NCBI GenBank assembly: GCA_003818595.1
Contig: RPQV01000304.1
Coordinates: forward strand, 1-5,131
Direction: 5' to 3'
Origin: Calditrichota bacterium
GTDB taxonomy: Bacteria; Zhuqueibacterota; Zhuqueibacteria; Residuimicrobiales; Krinioviventaceae
Length of the DNA: 5,131 nt
Positions 1 to 5,131 of the stretch are shown here, in pieces (the stretch's first letter is position 1; every line of letters begins with the position of its first letter). Position numbers and translations under genes: made by a program. Below the pieces are notes generated by a model, which was not told the DNA's origin, did not search any database, and was given only the letters and a program-made list of their open reading frames with translations.

Positions 1-1385
1 AGCAACCAGACGAGGTTTGCAAGAACCGCACCGGCAGAGTGCCACAATGCTCCCACGATCAGAGTCGAAAAACCCAGTGTGACAATCAAACTGACCACCG
101 GAATGACAATAAGATTAGCAATCATTGCGTAAAGAGGGACGCGATTAAAATAATGGGCGGTCAGGGGCAATGTTGCCAGTTGCGCTGCGGTCGACACCAC
201 CGCCAGCGTAACAATCGACAAAAAGATTCCTTTGCCTTTTTCTCTCCACCTGATAAAGTGCGGCTGCAATAGATCCATAATTCGTTTTGAAAAGAGGGCA
301 ATTCCTGCAACGGCCAAAAAACTCAGCTGAAAACCTGGCTCAAAAAGCTGCAATGGATTTAAAGTCAGGATAATCAGTGCGGCAATCCCCAGCGAATTGA
401 GGATTTGACTCTTTCTCTGCAGAAGCGGGGCACATAGAACAATGGCAGCCATGATGACAGAACGTACAACAGCTGGTTTCAATCCGGTCAGATGTGCATA
501 AAAAACAAGACCCAGCAGAACGAGCAACGTTCGCCAAGGATCACGTAGACGAACAAATCCGGCAAATCCCCACAATAGAGCTGCAATGAATCCGACATGA
601 AGCCCGGAGACCGCCAACACATGAATCACGCCCACTTTCGCGAATGCATTTTTAATGTAATCATCCAAATCTTCGCGGGCGCCGATCAATAATCCCTTCA
701 ACAAGGCGCCAGGCTGTCCCCCAATTTCATGATCGATAAATCCAATAATGAACTTTCTAACCGGAATAACGCCCCAGAGAATCAATCGGCTTCCATGATG
801 TCGACTGAGAACGATCAGATCATGGCGGGAAGAAACGGTCAATATGGAGTGAATTTTTTCGACAGCAAGGTATTTTCGATAATTAAATTCTCCTGGATTT
901 CGCGCCTCGTTTGGACTCCTCAGAAAACCGCGCGCAACAATGCGATCACCATAATCGATAAAAACAGCGGGATCATAACCCTTTAAGCAACAATAGCCGG
1001 AAGCCTCATACCGGTGCTCGCGAATCCAAACGCTGTCAACCGAAACAACAGCCGACCATTTATCACCCTGATGATCGACCGGCCGACAAATCGTACCTTC
1101 GAGCGTGACCAGAACTGGGAGATCAGCAAAATAACTGATTTCATCACCCGGCAAAGGCTGACGAGCCTGGCGAAGGATCAAAAAGCCGACAAAAAGCCAG
1201 GCCAAACTGGATGCCAACAGAAATCGTTTTTGCCAGGAAAGACAATATCCAATAACGCTGATAAGCATTAAAGTCAACAAACAGAGCCATCCGACAACAT
1301 GCGCAATTTTTATTGTCGCGATGCTCATCCCCATGGCAAACGGGAGTACCGCTGTCAAAGCCGGCTGTCGCTGCAGCAGGCTCAT
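1..1385 (-). CDS. comEC: ComEC/Rec2-family DNA internalization channel protein, 3' end missing
   Basis: From the ATG at 1383-1385 the frame stays open to base 1, giving 461 residues of what is usually a 650-800 residue protein. ComEC is the inner-membrane channel that carries single-stranded transforming DNA into the cytoplasm. Two hydrophobic segments open the protein (about 10-28, 30-48), with a third at about 56-71. A DUF4131/OB-fold region follows to about 185, carrying the typical R-N-P-G-E-F-N-Y-R-K-Y-L (162-173). The Competence domain shows G-L-L-I-G-A-R-E-D-L (231-240), H-V-L-A-V-S-G-L-H-V-G (255-265), G-L-K-P-A-V-V-R-S-V-I-M (301-312), P-G-F-Q-L-S-F-L-A (350-358) and A-Q-L-A-T-L-P-L-T-A-H-Y-F (401-413), all family hallmarks. 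The remaining helices and any metallo-beta-lactamase-like nuclease domain lie left of the window. Natural competence of the host is possible but not shown, since comEC is found in many bacteria not known to be competent. Confidence 0.95.
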   Translation of the reverse strand, partial: MSLLQRQPALTAVLPFAMGMSIATIKIAHVVGWLCLLTLMLISVIGYCLSWQKRFLLASSLAWLFVGFLILRQARQPLPGDEISYFADLPVLVTLEGTICRPVDHQGDKWSAVVSVDSVWIREHRYEASGYCCLKGYDPAVFIDYGDRIVARGFLRSPNEARNPGEFNYRKYLAVEKIHSILTVSSRHDLIVLSRHHGSRLILWGVIPVRKFIIGFIDHEIGGQPGALLKGLLIGAREDLDDYIKNAFAKVGVIHVLAVSGLHVGFIAALLWGFAGFVRLRDPWRTLLVLLGLVFYAHLTGLKPAVVRSVIMAAIVLCAPLLQRKSQILNSLGIAALIILTLNPLQLFEPGFQLSFLAVAGIALFSKRIMDLLQPHFIRWREKGKGIFLSIVTLAVVSTAAQLATLPLTAHYFNRVPLYAMIANLIVIPVVSLIVTLGFSTLIVGALWHSAGAVLANLVWL

Positions 1386-1400
1386 ATTTCGGTGTGCTTA
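1383..1400 (-). other. coaE-comEC junction: stop and start in the same frame, four codons apart
   Basis: The coaE TAA (1398-1400) is followed by GCA-CAC-CGA-AAT and then the comEC ATG (1383-1385) in the same reading frame. The 12-base gap has no Shine-Dalgarno-like sequence and no hairpin, so comEC is probably translated by re-initiation or by a leaderless/A-rich mode common in Bacteroidota-like organisms. No promoter can be fitted in the gap. Confidence 0.8.
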
Positions 1401-2006
1401 ATTTTCAGCCAATAGAAATGGCAATAATGCAGCCACCCGTTTTCGCAACAGTGCTGTGGAACCATCGTTGACAAGGACATGATCAGCACGTTTTTCTTTT
1501 TCCCCTTGCGATAACTGCACCTGAATGCGCCTTAAAGCTTGTTCACGCGAAATCTTCTTGAATTGAACCGCTCGCTCCAGACATAAATCCAATGGAGCAA
1601 CGACCGTGACAACTTTATCACATTCGGCGTCAAATCCGAGTTCAAAAAGCAAAGCGGCGTCAACGACTAAACAGCATCCATTCGACGCCTGTTGTGCATC
1701 TGTAATGAGTTTCCGCGCGCGTTCGAGCATTACCGGATGCACAATACGGTTCAATTTGGTCAACGATTCTGGGTCCGAAAAAACCAAATCAGCTAAATTG
1801 TTTCTCTTGAGTCGATTTTGTTCATCAAATATGCTTTCACCAAAAGCCGATCGCAACGCGCGGCGAACGTGTTTTGAATGATCGACGACATATCTACCAG
1901 CCTGATCCATATCGATTACCACAGCACCTTCGGCAGCCAGAAAATCAGCAACCAGACTCTTGCCGCTTCCGAGGATACCTGTCAGACCAATGACCTGCTT
2001 TTTCAT
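1398..2006 (-). CDS. coaE: Dephospho-CoA kinase
   Basis: CoaE transfers a phosphate from ATP to the 3'-hydroxyl of the ribose of dephospho-CoA, the last step of coenzyme A synthesis, in the cytoplasm. The 202-residue product has the family's usual length. The P-loop is G-I-L-G-S-G-K-S (residues 10-17) and the substrate-side D-M-D follows at 32-34, where D-A-D is usual. The lid and core motifs are R-I-V-H-P (87-91), A-A-L-L-F-E (117-122, usually P-L-L-F-E) and Q-L-S-Q-G-E-K (164-170), then A-D-H-V-L-V-N-D-G-S (174-183), the family's closing 'AD.vi.N.gs'. The ATG is fixed by the ATGA overlap with the protease and by the P-loop lying right after it. comEC begins 12 bases past the TAA. All key residues are present, so it should be active. 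Coupling to the protease is inferred from the overlap. Confidence 0.97.
   Translation of the reverse strand: MKKQVIGLTGILGSGKSLVADFLAAEGAVVIDMDQAGRYVVDHSKHVRRALRSAFGESIFDEQNRLKRNNLADLVFSDPESLTKLNRIVHPVMLERARKLITDAQQASNGCCLVVDAALLFELGFDAECDKVVTVVAPLDLCLERAVQFKKISREQALRRIQVQLSQGEKEKRADHVLVNDGSTALLRKRVAALLPFLLAEN
2003..2006 (-). other. ATGA stop-start overlap between protease and coaE
   Basis: The protease ends ATT-ATT-CGA-TGA and the coaE ATG occupies 2004-2006, so the two genes share four bases. No Shine-Dalgarno-like purine run lies at the usual distance upstream of the ATG; the closest AGG is about 20 bases away. This favours translation of coaE by ribosomes that have just ended on the protease message, and makes a separate coaE transcript start here unlikely. 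Confidence 0.85.
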
Positions 2007-5000
2007 CGAATAATCGCTAATTTACCTATATATTCGCTGCTCCCGTCAATGCGAAAGAGATAAACACCGGAAGCAACGCGTTCCCCCATGTCATTGCTCA
2101 AATCCCAATGCAGCGAATTTTTTTGATCATTGTTTTTCAATCTGGCGACGACTTGTCCCTGTGAAGTAAAAATGGTAATCTGATCATTGGGCGCCAGATG
2201 GACAAAGGTGACAGCCTGCACCGCATAAGTGGATAGATGAGGATTGGGAAAAACATGAACTCGTTCAGAAGGCTCTGTTTCTCCTGCAAAAATCAATTGG
2301 ATGCGATCTCCCCGCCCCATCTTGAGTTCCTGCCCGCTGGTTGAATGCATTTTTTGCACCCTCAGCATCAGCGTGTCGCCGGCGGTTAGCTTCATCGAAA
2401 GTCCTCGAAGGACAAGATATACCTGGCGACTCGATGCAGGTGAAATCTGAACTTCTTTAATCACGGCTTGATCATTTATCAGATAACGACTGGTATCCTG
2501 CAGCTCGTCCCTGAGGATGTCCTGACTGAATTCAACGCAGATGAGATCAGGCGTCATAAATTCAGCGCTCTTCAAATACGGAGAAGGCAATTCCTGGATT
2601 ATGCTGAAGACGGCTGAATCGTTAAGAGAATCTATCGGTGTATAATCGCGGTCGGTTAATCCGTTCGTGATCAATTGATACTGACCCACCGCAAGAGCGA
2701 AGGGCAAGGTCAACAGGATTTCAGCATCGTCGCGGTCAAAGGCAGCAGAAGTCGGGCGTATATCGAGCGGCAGAACTCTAAAATGGGCGGCTGAAATCGC
2801 GGTTCGACTCATCGGCTCGCTGAAAATAGCCCGTATATGCTCAGGCGTCTCGCCTTCAACCTGCAGTAATGCGGGGCGTCGCCCGGGACGAATCGACACA
2901 ACCTGCGATAATCGGCTGGTCGGAGGATCAATCTGCGGATCGAGGGTTTGGATGGCATAATAATAGAGAGAGTCGGTATTCAACTGTAAATCATGATAAA
3001 AAGGCACAGGTGTTTCGGCGAGCGGGAAAAGAGTAGTGCTCTCGCGTCCACGAAAAACGGTGTAACTGTCAGCACCTTGAACCGCGCGCCACTTCAGGCT
3101 TATCGTGTGTTCATCGAGCGGATGCGCTGAAACGCCGACCGGCACAGCCGGACCGGTATTTTCACCAATCGACTCATAGGCAAAAAGTGTCATGCCGTTC
3201 CCAGCCCAAAATTCAGTTCGACCATCCTGGTTAAAGTCGGTCACAGCGACTGAACTGGCTTGAATACCTTTACTGTAAAACGACATTGAATAGGCGCCAT
3301 TTTCAAAATCAATGACGTAAAGGTCGGGATAGGCGACGATGAATATCTCTTCCACTCCGTCATTATCGATATCTTCCCCAGAAACACTGCTAAGGTAATC
3401 TCGCGTCGACTCATAACCAAAAATCCACCATTCTACTGCTCCATGATATCGATCATCGCCGGTTTTTTCATACAAACGATAGTACCAGTGCCGTGCATCA
3501 TAGTCATGTTCGGTATTTAAATTGGCATCCGAGTGACATCCCGCGATAAATTCATCAACTCCATCCCCATCAAAATCGCCGATATGGATAAAATCGATGC
3601 TGTCCAACAGCGGCAGACTGTCCTGCCAGGTCTGGACAAAGGAATTATCTCCTCTATTCTCATAAATATACAAATCACCATCACTGTCCCCCATGAGAAT
3701 TTCCACTTGATCATCCTCATCCATATCGCCGATTTCGCAATGAGGCACGCCATTAAAATTATCGCCTGTTGTGGGATTGGCAAACTGAGCGACACTTTGA
3801 TACGATTGTGCACCATCGTATTCAAAAACCTGGAATTGATCGATTGTGCTGTTTGAAGAGGCTTCAACGACGCGCATCAGAATTTCGCCGCGACCATCGC
3901 GATCAAGGTCTGCGAATCGTGATGCCCAATATTGTCGGGAGCCATCACCTTCCCAATGAACATTCAATTTGTCCGGGAATTGGCCGAAGCCCCCTGCCTC
4001 ATACAGGTAGCTGTCTATTCCCAATCCGCAAAGCAGTTCGAGGTTGCCATCGCCATCGGAATCACCGATTGCCCGGGGGATGAGTTTTTTATCGGTAGAA
4101 AAACATTCCACAGGCTCATCATCCTGCCATTCATAGAATTTAACTGCACCGATGGCGCCATTCTCATAGGTCGAAGTAATGAGCTCCGGCATTCCATTCG
4201 CATTGAAATCATACGTTGATGATAAGAGGCGGCCAAAGGGGATGTACATGCCATTCGGAGTAAAACGGGCAACATCCAACGGAGGGGCTGTCAGATCAGC
4301 CGAATAATATCGACCATTCGCGTCATCAGAGCTCATCAATCCTGCGCTGTTTCGAGCGGTAAAGAACAAATCAACCATGCCTTCCACATTGTCCTGATTC
4401 AGGTTATAGCGTAGGACTCGGGTTCTAAAAGATAAAGGTATTTCTTGAAATTCACGTTCACTACTGGGACGATAATAAACTGATCCTTCACACAGGTCAT
4501 CGGTTTCATATTGTATCAGAACGGAATGACGATCAGCATCAACCATCGGAATGAGTTGTACCCCTTGTATCTTTGGAGGAGTGGGATCAATGAATATCCT
4601 CGTCATGTGAACCGTCGTTTTCTGCCCTTTTTCCGTCAGCACCAACTTGAGCGTATATTCGCCCTCTTCATTTGGTGGAGTTTCCCAAATAGCGAGGACA
4701 TCGTCAAGTACCGGGAATAAATTCGGGGTGACAATGGGAGTCCATTGTGATGGATTGAAACCCTTTCCATAAAAGAGTTCGAATTGCAGAAAATTGGCAC
4801 TCCATGCAGAGCCCCGGATCACGATGGGGCCCGCTGCAAAGCCGGCATCCAGGCGCGGCTGGGAGATTTGAACTATCGAAGATTGATCATTGCTCAGCGC
4901 CCGGTACACGTCGAGACGCCCGGCGCCGAAAGTGGCATCCCACCCGCTCAAGCCAAGATCATATGCCGAATCGACGAGCCGAGCGCGTATCCCATCCGGG

Positions 5001-5131
5001 GTCATATCGGGAAAATGAGCAACGATCAAGCCTGCCGCCGCGGAGACAAATGGGGCCGAAAATGAAGTACCATTCCATTTTTGATAAGCGCCGTTCAGCG
5101 TCGTGCTGATAATAGAACTGCCTGGCGCAAC
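2003..5131 (-). CDS. Secreted subtilisin-family (S8) serine protease with FG-GAP propeller and sorting-type C-terminus, 5' end missing
   Basis: The frame is open from the right edge to a TGA at 2003-2005, giving 1,042 visible residues; the true start lies beyond base 5131. Residues 1-34 before the first possible internal start (TTG at 5029) are clearly coding, since they contain VAPGSSIIST and GTSFSAPFVSAAAG. The latter is the subtilase nucleophile motif, with the catalytic Ser at residue 23 (bases 5063-5065). The catalytic Asp and His would lie upstream and are not seen. After the catalytic domain end (to about residue 80) come two Ig-like domains (about 86-283), seven FG-GAP repeats (about 296-659), FN3 (about 660-749), two Big_5-like domains (about 751-950) and a C-terminal sorting-type domain (about 954-1042). 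The family hydrolyses peptide bonds outside the cell; export and surface attachment are inferred from the C-terminus, as the signal peptide is out of view. The stop overlaps the coaE start. Family assignment is firm; substrate is unknown. Confidence 0.94.
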   Translation of the reverse strand, partial: VAPGSSIISTTLNGAYQKWNGTSFSAPFVSAAAGLIVAHFPDMTPDGIRARLVDSAYDLGLSGWDATFGAGRLDVYRALSNDQSSIVQISQPRLDAGFAAGPIVIRGSAWSANFLQFELFYGKGFNPSQWTPIVTPNLFPVLDDVLAIWETPPNEEGEYTLKLVLTEKGQKTTVHMTRIFIDPTPPKIQGVQLIPMVDADRHSVLIQYETDDLCEGSVYYRPSSEREFQEIPLSFRTRVLRYNLNQDNVEGMVDLFFTARNSAGLMSSDDANGRYYSADLTAPPLDVARFTPNGMYIPFGRLLSSTYDFNANGMPELITSTYENGAIGAVKFYEWQDDEPVECFSTDKKLIPRAIGDSDGDGNLELLCGLGIDSYLYEAGGFGQFPDKLNVHWEGDGSRQYWASRFADLDRDGRGEILMRVVEASSNSTIDQFQVFEYDGAQSYQSVAQFANPTTGDNFNGVPHCEIGDMDEDDQVEILMGDSDGDLYIYENRGDNSFVQTWQDSLPLLDSIDFIHIGDFDGDGVDEFIAGCHSDANLNTEHDYDARHWYYRLYEKTGDDRYHGAVEWWIFGYESTRDYLSSVSGEDIDNDGVEEIFIVAYPDLYVIDFENGAYSMSFYSKGIQASSVAVTDFNQDGRTEFWAGNGMTLFAYESIGENTGPAVPVGVSAHPLDEHTISLKWRAVQGADSYTVFRGRESTTLFPLAETPVPFYHDLQLNTDSLYYYAIQTLDPQIDPPTSRLSQVVSIRPGRRPALLQVEGETPEHIRAIFSEPMSRTAISAAHFRVLPLDIRPTSAAFDRDDAEILLTLPFALAVGQYQLITNGLTDRDYTPIDSLNDSAVFSIIQELPSPYLKSAEFMTPDLICVEFSQDILRDELQDTSRYLINDQAVIKEVQISPASSRQVYLVLRGLSMKLTAGDTLMLRVQKMHSTSGQELKMGRGDRIQLIFAGETEPSERVHVFPNPHLSTYAVQAVTFVHLAPNDQITIFTSQGQVVARLKNNDQKNSLHWDLSNDMGERVASGVYLFRIDGSSEYIGKLAIIR
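2006..2272 (-). other. C-terminal sorting-type domain (T9SS/Por type A or FlgD-Ig-like)
   Basis: The last ~89 residues begin with V-F-P-N-P, the hallmark 'v.PNP' opening of this domain. They continue through I-T-I-F-T-S-Q-G-Q-V-V and L-H-W-D-L-S-N-D-M-G-E-R-V-A-S-G-V-Y-L-F-R, and finish with Y-I-G-K-L-A-I-I-R at the very C-terminus. The W-D-x-x-x-x-x-G-x-x-V-x-x-G-x-Y pattern is shared by T9SS type A sorting domains and FlgD Ig-like domains. The terminal 'x-G-K-[LIV]-x-[IV]-x-[RK]' is typical of sorting signals. In bacteria with a type IX system it directs outer-membrane export and cell-surface anchoring. Whether this organism has that system cannot be seen here. Confidence 0.82.
2282..2881 (-). 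other. Two SbsA/Big_5-like Ig domains in tandem
   Basis: Two successive ~95-100 residue units share the same pattern. The first has a strand with I-R-A-I-F-S-E-P-M, then a 'x-x-x-F-R-V' strand and L-T-L-P-F-A-L-A-V-G-Q-Y-Q-L. The second has I-C-V-E-F-S-Q-D-I, then S-R-Y-L-I and V-Y-L-V-L-R-G-L. 'V.F...m' followed by an N- or F-containing strand and 'l.pg..Y.l.v..l.D..G' is the signature of Big_5 (SbsA Ig-like) domains. The units lie at about 2597-2881 and 2282-2581. They probably extend the protein from the cell surface. Assigned by pattern without a profile search. Confidence 0.7.
2885..3154 (-). other. Fibronectin type III domain
   Basis: Directly after the propeller, the sequence P-V-G-V-S-A-H leads into I-S-L-K-W-R-A-V-Q-G-A-D-S-Y-T-V-F-R-G, which carries the conserved FN3 Trp of strand B and the Y-x-V strand C. 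L-Y-Y-Y-A-I-Q-T-L-D then corresponds to the F strand 'Y.y.v.a.d', and S-Q-V-V-S-I-R-P to the G strand. Length (about 90 residues) is normal for the family. FN3 modules of this kind act as spacers or binding modules in secreted bacterial hydrolases. Confidence 0.85.
3155..4246 (-). repeat. Seven FG-GAP/VCBS repeats forming a probable seven-bladed beta-propeller
   Basis: Seven copies of the calcium-loop pattern D-x-[DN]-x-[DN]-[GD]-x-x-E followed by a hydrophobic strand occur at 45-68 residue spacing. In order of translation they are DFNANGMPE (4184-4210), DSDGDGNLE, DLDRDGRGE, DMDEDDQVE, DFDGDGVDE, DIDNDGVEE and DFNQDGRTE (3212-3238). Most are preceded by a short hydrophobic or I-G segment and followed 15-30 residues later by an aromatic strand such as Y-I-Y-E or V-F-E-Y. 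Seven such repeats are what is needed to close one integrin-alpha-like propeller. Each loop is expected to bind Ca2+ through the Asp/Asn side chains. The role is likely ligand or carbohydrate/protein binding by the secreted protease; that role is inferred. Confidence 0.9.
4283..4876 (-). other. Two Ig-like beta-sandwich domains following the catalytic domain
   Basis: The first (about bases 4580-4876) starts V-Q-I-S-Q-P and has I-V-I-R-G-S-A, a Y-G-x-G-x-x-P-x-x-W segment and E-G-E-Y-T-L-K-L. This pattern is typical of the small beta-sandwich modules found after subtilase domains in large secreted bacterial proteins. The second (about 4283-4579) starts at D-P-T-P-P-K-I and ends at D-L-T-A-P-P, with alternating hydrophobic strands and an F-F-T-A-R-N-S-A-G strand like an Ig/FN3 G-strand region. 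The boundaries are set by the Pro-rich linkers on each side. Their role is probably spacing or substrate positioning. The fold assignment is by pattern only and the exact family is not certain. Confidence 0.6.
4892..5131 (-). other. C-terminal end of the S8 catalytic domain, with nucleophile serine
   Basis: This segment encodes the last ~80 residues of the peptidase fold. VAPG followed by I-I-S-T matches the conserved subtilase strand, and G-T-S-x-x-A-P is the nucleophile loop, with Ser at bases 5063-5065. It is followed by the usual Ala/Gly-rich helix, then P-D-M-T-P-D-G-I-R-A-R-L, as in the subtilase helix carrying 'P.lt...ir..L'. The final G-A-G-R-L-D-V-Y-R-A-L corresponds to the G-x-G-x-[VL]-[ND]-x-x-x-A-[LV] end of the domain. 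The nucleophile motif is intact, so nothing suggests a dead enzyme in the visible part. The usual small residue before the second Ala of the loop is replaced by Phe-Ser, a tolerated variation. Confidence 0.92.

Noticed and set aside
39..272. Plus-strand open frame of 77 codons, and others at 729-986 and 1014-1271
   Set aside because: They lie opposite the clearly coding comEC frame, give low-complexity Asn/Arg/Gln-rich products with no family pattern, and have no ribosome binding site.
340..537. Minus-strand 65-codon open frame
   Set aside because: It is an alternate frame within comEC, which carries the hallmark GFQLSF and R-S-V-I-M motifs across the same bases.
1..1385. Frameshifted or pseudogenised comEC
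   Set aside because: Codon-by-codon reading from 1385 to base 1 gives 461 uninterrupted codons with all expected motifs in order; it is cut only by the window edge.
1606..2063. Plus-strand frames of 91 and 61 codons opposite coaE
   Set aside because: Antisense to a fully conserved kinase gene, with Ser-rich or motif-free products; the second spans the coaE-protease junction by chance.
3155..4246. Possible DNA-level tandem repeat or CRISPR-like array
   Set aside because: The repeats are protein motifs of variable spacing with diverged codons, not identical DNA units separated by spacers.
3517..4275. Alternate-frame minus ORFs (3517-3867, 4015-4275) and plus ORFs (3533-4219)
   Set aside because: These arise because the Asp/Gly-rich FG-GAP repeats give stop-poor GAT/GGC codon runs in other frames; Met/Ile-rich products have no recognisable domain.
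5027..5029. TTG at 5027-5029 as the protease start
   Set aside because: The frame continues upstream to the window edge and encodes the catalytic GTS motif, so this Leu codon is internal.
4511..5109. Plus-strand frames of 69, 93 and 101 codons
   Set aside because: They are antisense to the catalytic and Ig-like parts of the protease; two overlap each other in different frames and neither resembles a known protein.

Overview
The window holds three genes, all on the minus strand and packed head to tail with no intergenic space. Read in transcription order (high to low coordinates) they are: the C-terminal ~1,042 residues of a very large secreted subtilisin-family (S8) protease; an intact dephospho-CoA kinase gene (coaE); and the N-terminal ~461 residues of a ComEC/Rec2-type DNA-uptake channel protein that runs off the left edge. 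The protease stop and coaE start overlap as ATGA, and comEC starts 12 bases after the coaE stop. This suggests one transcription unit. No promoter, terminator, RNA gene, CRISPR array, insertion sequence or origin is visible.

Right region (about 2003-5131): the protease fragment begins just before the catalytic serine (GTS motif). It continues through two Ig-like domains, a seven-repeat FG-GAP/VCBS beta-propeller with DxDxDG calcium-loop motifs, a fibronectin type III domain and two SbsA/Big_5-like Ig domains. It ends in a C-terminal domain of the type IX secretion (Por) sorting or FlgD-Ig type. This is a modular extracellular, probably surface-bound, enzyme.

Middle region (1398-2006): coaE, a normal-length housekeeping enzyme for the last step of coenzyme A synthesis. 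Left region (1-1385): comEC, with its DUF4131 domain and most of the membrane 'Competence' domain present. The metallo-beta-lactamase-like domain, if any, lies outside the window.

Organism: the moderate GC content, the absence of Shine-Dalgarno sequences before coaE and comEC, the FG-GAP/FN3/Big_5 architecture and the sorting-type C-terminus fit a bacterium of the Fibrobacterota-Chlorobiota-Bacteroidota (FCB) superphylum or a related candidate phylum. That placement is inference and no species can be named. The three products have no obvious shared pathway. Co-transcription probably reflects a compact genome layout rather than a joint function. I found no evidence for a new defence, mobile or regulatory system here; the most notable item is the domain architecture of the protease.
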